Of a stretch of DNA of 64,000 nucleotides, positions 32,764 through 41,434 are shown in pieces (the first letter of the stretch is position 1; the number at the start of each line of letters is the position of its first letter). This DNA is from CAG-390 sp045531455 (GTDB lineage Bacteria; Bacillota; Clostridia; Oscillospirales; CAG-272), in contig JAZSEA010000060.1 of assembly GCA_045531455.1 (NCBI GenBank), positions 1-64,000 of the forward strand, given 5' to 3'. The translations under genes were made by a program, and so were the position numbers. The notes below the pieces were generated by a model. It worked only from the letters and a program-made list of their open reading frames with translations. It made no database searches and was not told where the DNA came from.

Positions 32764-33633
32764 ATGGCAAAGCTTATTCAGTACAGAACAAACGCCTCTC
32801 TCTATGACGGCTCATTTGATAGCCAAGTTGGCTGGGCAGCCGCGGGAATGGGAGACGTCATAGTAACCGAAAACAAAAAGCTCATCGTTATCGACGGCGG
32901 TTTTGGCGACGATGCCGAAGGTATTCTCTCGTTATTGAGATCAAATACCGATTCTGAGATCCCACACGTTGACCTTTGGATAATCACCCATCCGCATCAC
33001 GACCATTGCGGCGCAATAAGAGAGCTTGCACGCAATGAATCGTTCCGTTCAAAGCTGACCGTCGGCAAGATCGTATATTGGTTCCCTGAAGATTTTTGCG
33101 GCAAGGACGGCAAAGCAGGCGCGCTTTTGGGTGCAAACGAGCGTATGGAACAGGTCTGCAAAGCCTTCGGTGCAGAATATCACCGCCCCTCGCTTGACGA
33201 AAAAATGACTGTCGACGGCATTGAGATTCATTTCCTTTACGTGCCCGACGATTGCAGTATCCTCAATACTGGAGGCGGAAACTCAAACCTCTGCTCGCTG
33301 ATCTTTACCGTTGAGAGCGCAAATAAAAAAGCTATGATCACGGGTGACGCATATCACAGAAGTATGCAGATGACCGTCTGGCGCTACCATAAGATGCTGA
33401 AATGCGACATTCTGCAGATGCCCCACCACGGACTCTGCGATTCGCATAATATTGAATTCTACCGCGAGGTAAACGCCGAGACCGTGCTGATACCGATCTC
33501 CGCAGCGGGATATCGAACGATGCATTCGGATATGTACGCCGACCGAGAGGGAAGAAATAATAATCTTTGGGCAGAAGACAATGCCGAGCGGGTCTTCAAG
33601 GCATTTGAAGGCACCGCAGAGATCGAACTGTAA
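32764..33633 (+). CDS. Metallo-beta-lactamase fold hydrolase
   Basis: The 289-residue protein has the metal motif WIITHPHHDHCGAI (HxHxDH) near residue 75, the second histidine/aspartate region AMITGDAYHR, and QMPHHGLCDSHN near the end, the layout of ComEC-like MBL domains. The reaction is unknown; a lactonase or phosphodiesterase role would fit a sugar-acid pathway. GGAGG lies upstream of the start. It is co-directional with the Gfo/Idh and TIM-barrel genes (12-17-bp gaps). Confidence 0.85.
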   Translation: MAKLIQYRTNASLYDGSFDSQVGWAAAGMGDVIVTENKKLIVIDGGFGDDAEGILSLLRSNTDSEIPHVDLWIITHPHHDHCGAIRELARNESFRSKLTVGKIVYWFPEDFCGKDGKAGALLGANERMEQVCKAFGAEYHRPSLDEKMTVDGIEIHFLYVPDDCSILNTGGGNSNLCSLIFTVESANKKAMITGDAYHRSMQMTVWRYHKMLKCDILQMPHHGLCDSHNIEFYREVNAETVLIPISAAGYRTMHSDMYADREGRNNNLWAEDNAERVFKAFEGTAEIEL

Positions 33634-33645
33634 AGGAGAAGAAAA

Positions 33646-34878
33646 ATGAATAAGATCAGACTCGGGGTCTTCGGTCTCGGACGCGGTCGCTCGCTCTTTT
33701 CAAGTATGCTTGCCGCGGGCGCGGAAATCGTAGCCGTTTGCGAAAAGGATGAACGACGGATCGAGGAAGCGCGAAAGATCGCGCCCGATATCGCCGTTTA
33801 CCGCAATTTTGATGAATTCATCGAGCATCCTATGGATGCCGTTATGCTCTGTAATTATTTCAACGAGCACGCCGAATACGCCGTCAGATGTCTCGAGAAG
33901 AATCTCCACGTTCTCAGCGAGACGACGAGCAATACCACCATGGCTGACGGAGTCAATCTCGTCCGCGCGGCGGAGAAGAGCAAGGCTTTCTATATGATAG
34001 CTGAAAATTATCCCTTTATGGTATTCAATCAGGAAATGCGCCGCGTTTACCGAGAGGGAACACTCGGCCACGTCCTCTTCGCCGAGGGCGAGTATAACCA
34101 TCCCCTCAACCCGAATAATATGAAGGAGGTCGTCCATCTCCGCCCCACTCCCGATCATTGGCGCAATAATATCCCGAGAAGCTATTATATTACACATTCT
34201 CTCGCACCGCTGATGTATATCACAGGTCAGCGACCCGTCCGCGTATCTGCAATGCCCGTCTATGGCTACGAGGAGGACGTAACGAATCCTCTGAATACCC
34301 ACGACCGCGCCGCTATCATCACGACAGTCAACAACGATAGATCTGTCTTCCGCATAACGGGATGTGCCGCATTCGGCGCGCACGAAAATTCATACCGTAT
34401 CTGCGGAGAGCTCGGTCAGATCGAGAACGTACGCGGCAGCGGAAATATGGTAATGCTGAACTATAATAAATGGAATATCCCCGAGGGCCTCGAGGAGCAT
34501 AACTATTATAAGCCAGAGTTTCCCGAGGAGGATAAGCCTCTGCTTGAAAAGGCAGGCCACGGCGGAAGTGATTTCTATGTATTCCGCGAGTTTATCTCTT
34601 GTATCAGGGAGAATCGCCGTCCCGAATTTGACGAGTATTTCGCGACAACGATGGCTTCCGTCGCTATCCTCGCGCACAGAAGCATCCTTGACGGCAACCG
34701 CGCATTTGACGTCCCCGATTTCCGCAAGGAAGAGGATCGCATCAAATATGAAAACGATACGCTGACCCCCTTCCATGGCAAAAACGGCGAGGAGCCGACT
34801 CTCCCCGTTTGCTCTGATCCCGGATATACGCCGTCCGCAAAGAAGCTTGAAGCTTACGAAAACGCTCTCAATTCATAA
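33646..34878 (+). CDS. Gfo/Idh/MocA family oxidoreductase with altered active-site motif
   Basis: The 410-residue protein has an N-terminal Rossmann fold (IRLGVFGLGRGRSLF) that binds NAD(P) and a C-terminal dehydrogenase domain. The family EKP motif, whose lysine is normally catalytic, reads SETTS here (HVLSETTSNTTM). The rest (AENYPFMVFNQEMRRVYREGTLG) fits a subgroup that often shows variant motifs. It may oxidise a sugar hydroxyl through a different residue or use redox cycling as in GH109-type enzymes. It sits directly before a sugar phosphate isomerase-like gene. Confidence 0.85.
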   Translation: MNKIRLGVFGLGRGRSLFSSMLAAGAEIVAVCEKDERRIEEARKIAPDIAVYRNFDEFIEHPMDAVMLCNYFNEHAEYAVRCLEKNLHVLSETTSNTTMADGVNLVRAAEKSKAFYMIAENYPFMVFNQEMRRVYREGTLGHVLFAEGEYNHPLNPNNMKEVVHLRPTPDHWRNNIPRSYYITHSLAPLMYITGQRPVRVSAMPVYGYEEDVTNPLNTHDRAAIITTVNNDRSVFRITGCAAFGAHENSYRICGELGQIENVRGSGNMVMLNYNKWNIPEGLEEHNYYKPEFPEEDKPLLEKAGHGGSDFYVFREFISCIRENRRPEFDEYFATTMASVAILAHRSILDGNRAFDVPDFRKEEDRIKYENDTLTPFHGKNGEEPTLPVCSDPGYTPSAKKLEAYENALNS

Positions 34879-34894
34879 ATATCGAGGTAGAAAA

Positions 34895-35737
34895 ATGAAA
34901 AAACACGCACTTCCAATTTCAGCAACCTTCCCGCCCGCGGGAAAGATGACCCCACCGGAGGGTGTCAGATTTCTTCACGAGCACGGATTTGATTCAATGG
35001 ACTTTAATTTCGTCGCGGCACTCGATGATTACGGCGACGATTGGCAGGATATGATCGCCGAGGTTAAAAAGGCGGCAGAAGAAACGGGAATACTTATCGT
35101 TTCGGGACACCTTCCTTTCAGAGGAAAAACGCCTGAAGAGCTCGAAAGCAAAGTCTCGCGTTCTCTTGAAATGGCGGGCGCACTCGGAGTAAAGCGTGCG
35201 GTCCTTCATCCTATCGGAGACGGCAAGGCTCCCGCGAGCGAGGAAAACAATAAGTATTGGTATGAGAAAAATATCGAGTTCTACAGCAAATTCCTTCCGA
35301 GAGCAAATGAGCTCGGTATCGCGCTTGTGACAGAGAATATGCGTGACGCCCATCAGGCGGAGGGCTGCCACCGTTACGGATCGACCGCAGACGAGCTTAT
35401 CGAGATGGCTGATGCCCTCGGACTCGAGATCTGCTGGGATTTCGGCCACGCACACGAGGCAAAGCTCAATCACTACTCGGAGCTTCTGAAGATCGGTAAG
35501 CGTCTTTCGATGACTCACGTTAACGATAACTGGCAGGGTCCCTTCGACGAGCATCTACCGCCCTTCTACGGAACGGGCGACTGGGACGCCGCCTGCCGCG
35601 GTCTTAGCGAGATCGGCTACTCGAATCCGCTTAATTTCGAGCTGAAGTTCAAGCAGCTTCCCGATCCGATCCTTCCTTACGCCGCCGATCTTACAAGAGC
35701 TATCGGCGAGCACTTGCTCGATAAGATCTTCAATTAA
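34895..35737 (+). CDS. Sugar phosphate isomerase/epimerase-like TIM barrel protein
   Basis: The 280-residue second AP-endonuclease-2 fold protein has metal-site residues in VLHPIGDGKAP, ALVTENMRDAHQ, ICWDFGHAHEAK, MTHVNDN and NFELKFKQ. The start at 34895 has GAGGTAG upstream, and the 40-codon longer frame overlaps the previous gene. The pairing Gfo/Idh + AP-endonuclease-2 barrel is known from C-glycoside deglycosylation and keto-sugar pathways; use here is inferred. It is the last gene of the AraC operon. Confidence 0.88.
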   Translation: MKKHALPISATFPPAGKMTPPEGVRFLHEHGFDSMDFNFVAALDDYGDDWQDMIAEVKKAAEETGILIVSGHLPFRGKTPEELESKVSRSLEMAGALGVKRAVLHPIGDGKAPASEENNKYWYEKNIEFYSKFLPRANELGIALVTENMRDAHQAEGCHRYGSTADELIEMADALGLEICWDFGHAHEAKLNHYSELLKIGKRLSMTHVNDNWQGPFDEHLPPFYGTGDWDAACRGLSEIGYSNPLNFELKFKQLPDPILPYAADLTRAIGEHLLDKIFN

Positions 35738-35744
35738 CAAAGAA

Positions 35745-35778
35745 AACCGCTCCCGAAAGAATCGGGAGCGGTTATTTT
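35745..35778. terminator. Bidirectional terminator between convergent genes
   Basis: AACCGCTCCCGA pairs with TCGGGAGCGGTT around a 5-base loop and is followed by ATTTTAG. It serves the genes ending at 35737 and 35787. Confidence 0.85.
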
Positions 35779-35786
35779 AGTTTGGA

Positions 35787-37298
35787 TCATTCAACGATTT
35801 TTAAGAAGGAGTCTGTGATTACCTTGAACTGCTTGTCAAGAGTTCTCTTCATAGCCTTGCTTACGGTTGCCCAGCTGTTGCCTGCAACTGCACAGTTATC
35901 CCACTGGTCGCTCATTGCGCCGAGGCTGGAGTTGAAGAGACGGCCAAAGTCGAATACGATACCTGCACGGATGATGTCGTACATCTCGGACTCAACGGAG
36001 GTCTCGGAGTATCTCAGCTTCATAGTGGACTCGAAGAGAGCGGGAGTTGTGAGACGGTAAGCCTCGGAAGCCCAGCACTCAAGAACTGCAGCGGCGCGGT
36101 TAGTGTCCTTGGAAAGCTTGTAGATGGAGTAGAAGGAAACGGGGTTACCAACACAGGTGATGTGGTTCTTCTGCTCAGCATCGTACTTCGGAATGGGAGC
36201 GATACCGTAGGAGAAGCCTGCGTCTGCAACTCTTTCAGCTACGTCCTTGTGACGGCACATAACCATAAGAGCGTTGCCGTATACGAAGGAGTTGGTGTAG
36301 TTGCTGGAGTTTACGTAAACGTCGCCGGACTTGATCCAAGCACCGGTAATGTCGCAAAGGTTGATTGCCTTTTCGGAATAGTAGTCATCCGAGATCTTGA
36401 GAAGGGTGTCCTCGTTCTTCTCAGCCTGTCTGAGACCTGCGCCGTAGTAGATAGCGTCGAAGTGCCAAGAGAGAGTTACGAAGCCGTAGAAGTCATTCTC
36501 GTTTGCGGAGTTGCTTCCGTCAAGGTCCTGGTAAACGTCCTTGGTCATAAGATGCATGGTTTCCATAGTCCAGTTGTTGTTCTGAACCTGAACTGCGGGC
36601 TCTACAAGTTCGGGGAATCTTTCGAGATTGTCCTTGTTGTAGAAGATTACGTACATCTGATGGATAGAGTTGACCGAAACGTCACCGGTTACGAAGAACA
36701 TGGAGTCGCCAACGGTTGCGGTATCAAGCATAACGGTAGGCCACCAGGGCATATCGAAATCAAGATAATCGAGCTCCATAAGGTCCTCGCAGTAGCCGTT
36801 CATAGCGGTAAGCGCGATGGTACGGGAGTGAGCGGACATAAGGTCGTATGTATCGTCGCCGGAGCTGTACATATTACCAACGTGATCGGAGTATGCTTTT
36901 CCCTTGCCGTCGTTGTACTGACCCTTCATGTCGACCCAGTCAAGGGTAACACCCATCTTGTCTTCAACGTTGATGTTACGCTGATAGATAGCGTCGTTGA
37001 TAAGCTCGCCGTTTGCGTCTTCTACGTAGAACTCGGGTCTTTCAACGTCGTTCCACCAAAGAACGGTAACGGTCTCGCCGCCGAAGTCAAGCTCATCGGG
37101 AAGAGAGCTCTTGAGGTAACCCTGATCGTCGTAGGGACTTTCGGTGGTAACCTCATCGACGCTTCCTGCGGGAGCCTCGGTCTTTGCTGCTTCTGTTGTT
37201 ACGGGATCCTCGCCGCCTGTTTCTGCGCAGGCAACAAAGGAAGCACTAAGCATCAGAATCGCGAGTAAGAAACTAATAAGCTTAGTTGATAATTTCAT
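35787..37298 (-). CDS. Extracellular solute-binding lipoprotein (ABC importer)
   Basis: The 503-residue protein has a lipobox signal (LSASFVAC, cysteine near residue 24) and a linker EAPAGSVDEVTTES. The binding domain shares YGIAPIPKYD and LFESTMKLRYS with the paralogue at 30256-31755. It has strong codon bias, a consensus promoter and a GGAGG site, so it is probably abundant. It stands alone without permeases. The upstream palindrome matches the one before the MsmX-type ATPase gene, suggesting that both work in the same uptake system. Confidence 0.88.
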   Translation of the reverse strand: MKLSTKLISFLLAILMLSASFVACAETGGEDPVTTEAAKTEAPAGSVDEVTTESPYDDQGYLKSSLPDELDFGGETVTVLWWNDVERPEFYVEDANGELINDAIYQRNINVEDKMGVTLDWVDMKGQYNDGKGKAYSDHVGNMYSSGDDTYDLMSAHSRTIALTAMNGYCEDLMELDYLDFDMPWWPTVMLDTATVGDSMFFVTGDVSVNSIHQMYVIFYNKDNLERFPELVEPAVQVQNNNWTMETMHLMTKDVYQDLDGSNSANENDFYGFVTLSWHFDAIYYGAGLRQAEKNEDTLLKISDDYYSEKAINLCDITGAWIKSGDVYVNSSNYTNSFVYGNALMVMCRHKDVAERVADAGFSYGIAPIPKYDAEQKNHITCVGNPVSFYSIYKLSKDTNRAAAVLECWASEAYRLTTPALFESTMKLRYSETSVESEMYDIIRAGIVFDFGRLFNSSLGAMSDQWDNCAVAGNSWATVSKAMKRTLDKQFKVITDSFLKIVE

Positions 37299-37340
37299 AA
37301 TTATCCTCCTTGAAAATACTCATACGAGTGTTATGGTATA

Positions 37341-37369
37341 ATATTATCATAAAATTTGGATTTTGTCAA
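37341..37369 (-). promoter_or_regulatory. Sigma-A promoter of the solute-binding lipoprotein gene
   Basis: On the minus strand TTGACA (37369-37364), 17-base spacer, TAATAT (37346-37341). Confidence 0.75.
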
Positions 37370-37374
37370 GAGTT

Positions 37375-37397
37375 ATTTGTGCAACCTTGCCCAAATT
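37375..37397. promoter_or_regulatory. Palindrome resembling the one at 8-30
   Basis: On the minus strand the two halves read AATTTGGGCA and TTGCACAAATA around AGG, close to the motif at 8-30. It lies just upstream of the -35 box (centre near -52), an activator-like position. Confidence 0.45.
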
Positions 37398-37423
37398 ATC
37401 AAAAATTCTCCATATACTTAAGA

Positions 37424-37454
37424 CTCTCCCGACCGAAAAAAACGGTCGGGAGAG
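37424..37454. terminator. Strong hairpin after gdhA
   Basis: CTCTCCCGACCG and CGGTCGGGAGAG form a perfect 12-bp stem with an A/T-only loop. There is no T-tract after it on the minus strand, so termination is probable but not classic. Confidence 0.55.
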
Positions 37455-37472
37455 AAGAATATTTGTGTTATT

Positions 37473-38819
37473 TTAGCAAATACCCTGCCAGAGCATAGCG
37501 TTAGCAACCTTTGTAAAGCCTGCGATATTCGCGCCGAGAACAAGGTCTCCGGGCTTGCCGTACTGTTCAGCAGTCTCGGAAGCCGCTTTGTAGATATTGA
37601 CCATAATGCCGTGGAGCTTCTCGTCAACCTCGTCGAAGGACCAGGAGAGGCGGAGCGAGTTCTGGGACATCTCAAGTCCGCTCGTAGCTACGCCGCCCGC
37701 GTTGGATGCCTTGCCGGGAGCATAGAGGAGACCCGCCGCCTTGATAGCCTCGATAGCATCGGGCGTTGTGGGCATATTTGCACCTTCTGCGATGAGCATA
37801 CATCCGTTCTTGATGAGTTCCTTTGCATCCTCGAGGTTGAGCTCATTTTCAGTAGCGCAGGGAAGAGCGATGTCGCACTTGACGGTCCAGATACCGTGAG
37901 GTCCGTCTGTGTATTTAGCGTCCTTGTGTACGTCAACGTACTCGGAAATATTGCCGCGCTTCTTGAGCTTGATCTCCTTAACAAGGTCGAGGTCGATGCC
38001 GTTAGCATCATAAATAAAGCCCTTGCGGTCACACATCGCAACGACCTTTGCGCCGAGAGCGGTTGCTTTTTCGTTTGCGAAGATAGCAACGTTACCGGAT
38101 CCGGAAATTACGACAGTTTTGCCCTCGAAGGAAGTACCCTTGGATGCAAGCATTTCGTTTACGAAATAGCAAAGGCCGTAGCCGGTGGCTTCAGTTCTTG
38201 CAAGAGATCCGCCGGAATATACTGCCTTGCCGGTGAGAACGCCGGTCCATTCGTTGGTCAGCTTCTTGTACTGACCGAACATATAACCGATCTCGCGCGA
38301 TCCGGTACCCTTGTCACCTGCGGGAACGTCGGTATCGGGACCGATGTGGCGGAAGAGCTCGTTCATAAAGGACTGGCAGAAGCGCATGACCTCAGCGTCG
38401 GATTTGCCCTTGGGGTTGAAGTCGGAGCCGCCCTTGCCGCCGCCCATGGGGAGGGAGGTCAGAGCGTTCTTGAAGATCTGCTCAAAGCCGAGGAACTTGA
38501 TGACAGAAGCGTTGACGCTCGGGTCAAGTCTGATACCGTCCTTGTAGGGACCGATAGCGGAGTTGTACTGGCAGCGGAAGCCGCGGTTTACCTGGACCTT
38601 GCCGTTGTCATCGACCCACGGAACGCGGAACATAACCATTCTTTCGGGCTCAACGATGCGGCGGACGATCTCGGCGTCAATATATTCGGGATGAGCGTCG
38701 AGTGCGGGAGCGAGGGTGGAAAGAACCTCGCTGACAGCCTGATGGAAAACGGCTTCGCCGGGATTCCTCTGCTCGACCTCAGCCATTACACTTGCAAGAT
38801 ATTCGTTTGTCTGTTTCAT
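37473..38819 (-). CDS. gdhA: NADP-type glutamate dehydrogenase
   Basis: The 448-residue hexameric enzyme makes glutamate from 2-oxoglutarate and ammonium. The lysine motif is in PMGGGKGGSDFNPKGKSD near residue 110, the NAD(P) fold in VVISGSGNVAIFANEKA near 225, and the tail is NIAGFTKVANAMLWQGIC. Length and ending match bacterial GDH of the 450-residue class, usually NADP-linked. The start at 38819 has AAGGAG upstream; the 95-codon longer frame is not supported. Very strong codon bias indicates high expression and a main ammonium-assimilation route. Confidence 0.95.
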   Translation of the reverse strand: MKQTNEYLASVMAEVEQRNPGEAVFHQAVSEVLSTLAPALDAHPEYIDAEIVRRIVEPERMVMFRVPWVDDNGKVQVNRGFRCQYNSAIGPYKDGIRLDPSVNASVIKFLGFEQIFKNALTSLPMGGGKGGSDFNPKGKSDAEVMRFCQSFMNELFRHIGPDTDVPAGDKGTGSREIGYMFGQYKKLTNEWTGVLTGKAVYSGGSLARTEATGYGLCYFVNEMLASKGTSFEGKTVVISGSGNVAIFANEKATALGAKVVAMCDRKGFIYDANGIDLDLVKEIKLKKRGNISEYVDVHKDAKYTDGPHGIWTVKCDIALPCATENELNLEDAKELIKNGCMLIAEGANMPTTPDAIEAIKAAGLLYAPGKASNAGGVATSGLEMSQNSLRLSWSFDEVDEKLHGIMVNIYKAASETAEQYGKPGDLVLGANIAGFTKVANAMLWQGIC

Positions 38820-38861
38820 AACTATCTCCTTTTCGTGAGGAATTTTTGAATTAATATAAAA

Positions 38862-38890
38862 ATTATAGCACGAAGGAGAAAGTTTGTCAA
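38862..38890 (-). promoter_or_regulatory. Consensus sigma-A promoter of gdhA
   Basis: On the minus strand TTGACA (38890-38885), 17-base spacer, TATAAT (38867-38862). Confidence 0.85.
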
Positions 38891-38929
38891 CAGAAAATTG
38901 CAAAAAATATGCTCTGCGGAAGATATTTT

Positions 38930-41374
38930 TTATATTGAAATATCTAGGAGAATCGACTCTCCCTCCGCATCTGCGGAAAGAGCAACCCTTGAGCCTTTTT
39001 TTACCTCGCCCGAAAGTATCTTTTCGGAAAGCGGACGCTCGCAAAGCCGCGCGATCCTGCGCCGCAGGTGCCGCGCTCCTCCCGCATCCTTGTCTGACTT
39101 GCATATCAGATCGACCGCGCTGTTGTCATAGCTCAATACAATACCGTTTTCGGATGCGCGATCTGCAAGTTCATCGAGCTGTCTCTTGCAAATCAGACGA
39201 ACACTTTCTGCGGAAAGCGGAGGAAAGAAAACGCATTCGTCGACACGATCGAGAAACTCGGGCTTGAATGCCTCGCGGAGCGCGCGCATGATCCGATCCT
39301 CGGACGACTTGCCTTCGCTTTTCGGGTCGGCGGAAAAACCGAGAGAAGAAGTTTTCCTGTATTGCGCGCCGATGTTTGACGTCATTATGATGACGGTATT
39401 CTTGAAATCCACCCGCCGACCTTGCGAATCTGTCAGAACTCCATCCTCGAGGATCTGCAGAAGAATATTGAAGATATCGGGATGCGCCTTTTCGATCTCG
39501 TCGAAAAGAATGAGCGAGTATGGACGCCGCCGCACCTGCTCGGTCAGCTGACCGCCCTCGCCGTATCCGACGTAACCGGGAGGCGACCCGATAAGCCGCG
39601 AAACGCTGTGCTTTTCCATATATTCGGACATATCAAATCGCACGAGGAATTTTTGCGAACCAAAAAGAAGCTCGCAAAGCACGCGGCAAAGCTCGGTCTT
39701 TCCGACACCGCTTTGACCGAGAAAGATGAATGACCCGATCGGACCGCTACGCCGCTCAAGCCCCGTACGCCCTCGGATTATCGCCGAGCTCACCGCATCG
39801 CAAGCCTTTTCCTGACCGACCACACGCTCGCAAAGCTTTGGGTAAAGTCCCGCAAGTTTTTCGCTTTCATCGGCGGTGAGATCGGATATCGGGATACCCG
39901 TCCATTTTGTCAGAGTCCGCGCGATATCCTCCGCGTCGAGCTCACCGTCATCGTGCCCGAGCGCACGCTCTTCAATACTTTTCTGAAGCTCACAGTATTC
40001 CGCACGCAGACGCTGTTCATCGTCGCGCAGAGAAGCCGCACGCTCGAATTGCTGATTGCCGATAGCCTCTTCCTTGTCGTGGACTACGGCTTTCAGCTTC
40101 GATTCAAGCTCGCGCAGCTCGCTCGGAGCAATATGAGCCGCGATCCGCTTGCCGCTTGCCGCCTCATCGATGAGATCAAGTGCCTTGTCGGGGAGATAAC
40201 GGTCGTTCATATACCTCGCAGAAAGACGAACAGCGGCATCTATCGCGGAATCGGTGATCCGTATTCCGTGATGTGCCTCGTATTTGTCTCGCAGACCGCG
40301 CAGGATCGTCACGGCATCATCCTCGCTCGGCTCACCTACGTTTATAGGCTGAAATCTGCGTTCGAGAGCCGCATCCTTTTCGATATTCTTGCGGTACTCG
40401 GATAGAGTCGTCGCGCCTATGACCTGAAGCTCACCCCTCGCAAGCGCGGGTTTTAAGATGTTCGCCGCATCCACCGCGCCTTCAGCCGCGCCCGCACCCA
40501 CGATCGTGTGAATCTCGTCGATGAAGAGTATGATCTCGCGGTTCTTGCGGGCCTCCTCCATGACTGCCTTCATACGCTCCTCAAATTCGCCTCGGTATTT
40601 CGCACCCGCGATCATTGCGGGAATGTCGAGCGTGATGATCCGCTTGTCGGCAAGAAGATCGGGGATGTTTCCGTCCGCGATCCTCTGCGCCAGTCCTTCA
40701 ACCACAGCGGTCTTTCCGACACCCGGCTCACCGATAAGGCAGGGATTGTTCTTTCCTCGCCTGCAGAGGGTCTGGATCACGCGCTCGCTCTCGCCGTCCC
40801 TGCCAATGATGGGATCTATCTTTCCCGCCTCAGCCGCCGCAGTCAGATCGCGTCCGTATTTTGCAAGTGTTGGAGCATTTTTAAGGATCCCTTTTGCCTC
40901 GCCGTCATCCTCCTCGCGAGCAGTCGGAGATATTTCCGAAAGGCTCTCGAGAAAATCAACTATCTCCTGTTTGATATCCGAGGTCCTGATCCCGAGCGAC
41001 TCAAGCATCTTGACGGCAACGCAATCGCGCTCGTCGAGTATTGCAAGAAGCATATGCTCGGTGCCGATATAGCTCTGCCCGTATTTCTGCGAGATCACAG
41101 CCGAATTTTCAAGTATCTTCTTCGTCTTCGGCGTCATATCCGAGGGCAGGAGCGACACGGGAGGCGAGGTCCCCGCAATGCGGCAGATGACCTCGCGCAA
41201 TCTGTCGGTGTTGACTCCCTGAGACCCGAGAAACCTCGCCGCAGAGGAATCACCGACCGAGAGAAGACCGAGAAGCAGATGCTCCGAGCCGATATATGTG
41301 TGTCCGAAATCGCGCGCAAAGCCAAGGGCATTTCCGAGCGTGCTTTGCGCCATCTGAGTGAATTTGCTTTTCAT
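38930..41374 (-). CDS. clpC: Clp protease ATP-binding subunit ClpC
   Basis: The 814-residue AAA+ unfoldase feeds proteins to ClpP and also acts in stress response and regulated proteolysis during sporulation. The double Clp-N domain is at residues 1-145 (GSEHLLLGLL, GTEHMLLAIL), AAA-1 has Walker A GEPGVGKTAVVEG, the UVR/linker segment is VHDKEEAIGNQQFERAASLRDDEQ, AAA-2 has GQSGVGKTELCR, and a D2-small domain follows. No partner genes ctsR, mcsA or mcsB are adjacent. Length is normal. The RBS before the start is weak, so the exact start is less certain than the product. Confidence 0.95.
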   Translation of the reverse strand: MKSKFTQMAQSTLGNALGFARDFGHTYIGSEHLLLGLLSVGDSSAARFLGSQGVNTDRLREVICRIAGTSPPVSLLPSDMTPKTKKILENSAVISQKYGQSYIGTEHMLLAILDERDCVAVKMLESLGIRTSDIKQEIVDFLESLSEISPTAREEDDGEAKGILKNAPTLAKYGRDLTAAAEAGKIDPIIGRDGESERVIQTLCRRGKNNPCLIGEPGVGKTAVVEGLAQRIADGNIPDLLADKRIITLDIPAMIAGAKYRGEFEERMKAVMEEARKNREIILFIDEIHTIVGAGAAEGAVDAANILKPALARGELQVIGATTLSEYRKNIEKDAALERRFQPINVGEPSEDDAVTILRGLRDKYEAHHGIRITDSAIDAAVRLSARYMNDRYLPDKALDLIDEAASGKRIAAHIAPSELRELESKLKAVVHDKEEAIGNQQFERAASLRDDEQRLRAEYCELQKSIEERALGHDDGELDAEDIARTLTKWTGIPISDLTADESEKLAGLYPKLCERVVGQEKACDAVSSAIIRGRTGLERRSGPIGSFIFLGQSGVGKTELCRVLCELLFGSQKFLVRFDMSEYMEKHSVSRLIGSPPGYVGYGEGGQLTEQVRRRPYSLILFDEIEKAHPDIFNILLQILEDGVLTDSQGRRVDFKNTVIIMTSNIGAQYRKTSSLGFSADPKSEGKSSEDRIMRALREAFKPEFLDRVDECVFFPPLSAESVRLICKRQLDELADRASENGIVLSYDNSAVDLICKSDKDAGGARHLRRRIARLCERPLSEKILSGEVKKGSRVALSADAEGESILLDISI

Positions 41375-41434
41375 CTCTTTACCGTCCGTTTTCGTTTTAC
41401 TTTATTTTATAACCAAAGCCGCCGCCTTTATGCG

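Noticed and set aside
36162..37268. Antisense frame of 368 codons inside the solute-binding lipoprotein gene
   Set aside because: It has the Val/Leu/Gly-rich composition typical of reverse-strand shadows of highly biased genes. The minus strand has the lipobox, promoter and RBS.
37424..37454. Classic Rho-independent terminator after gdhA
   Set aside because: The stem is strong but the T residues are in the loop and not after the stem, so I list it only as a hairpin with lower confidence.
37611..38849. Antisense frame of 412 codons over gdhA
   Set aside because: It is a shadow of strong codon bias; gdhA is unmistakable on the other strand.
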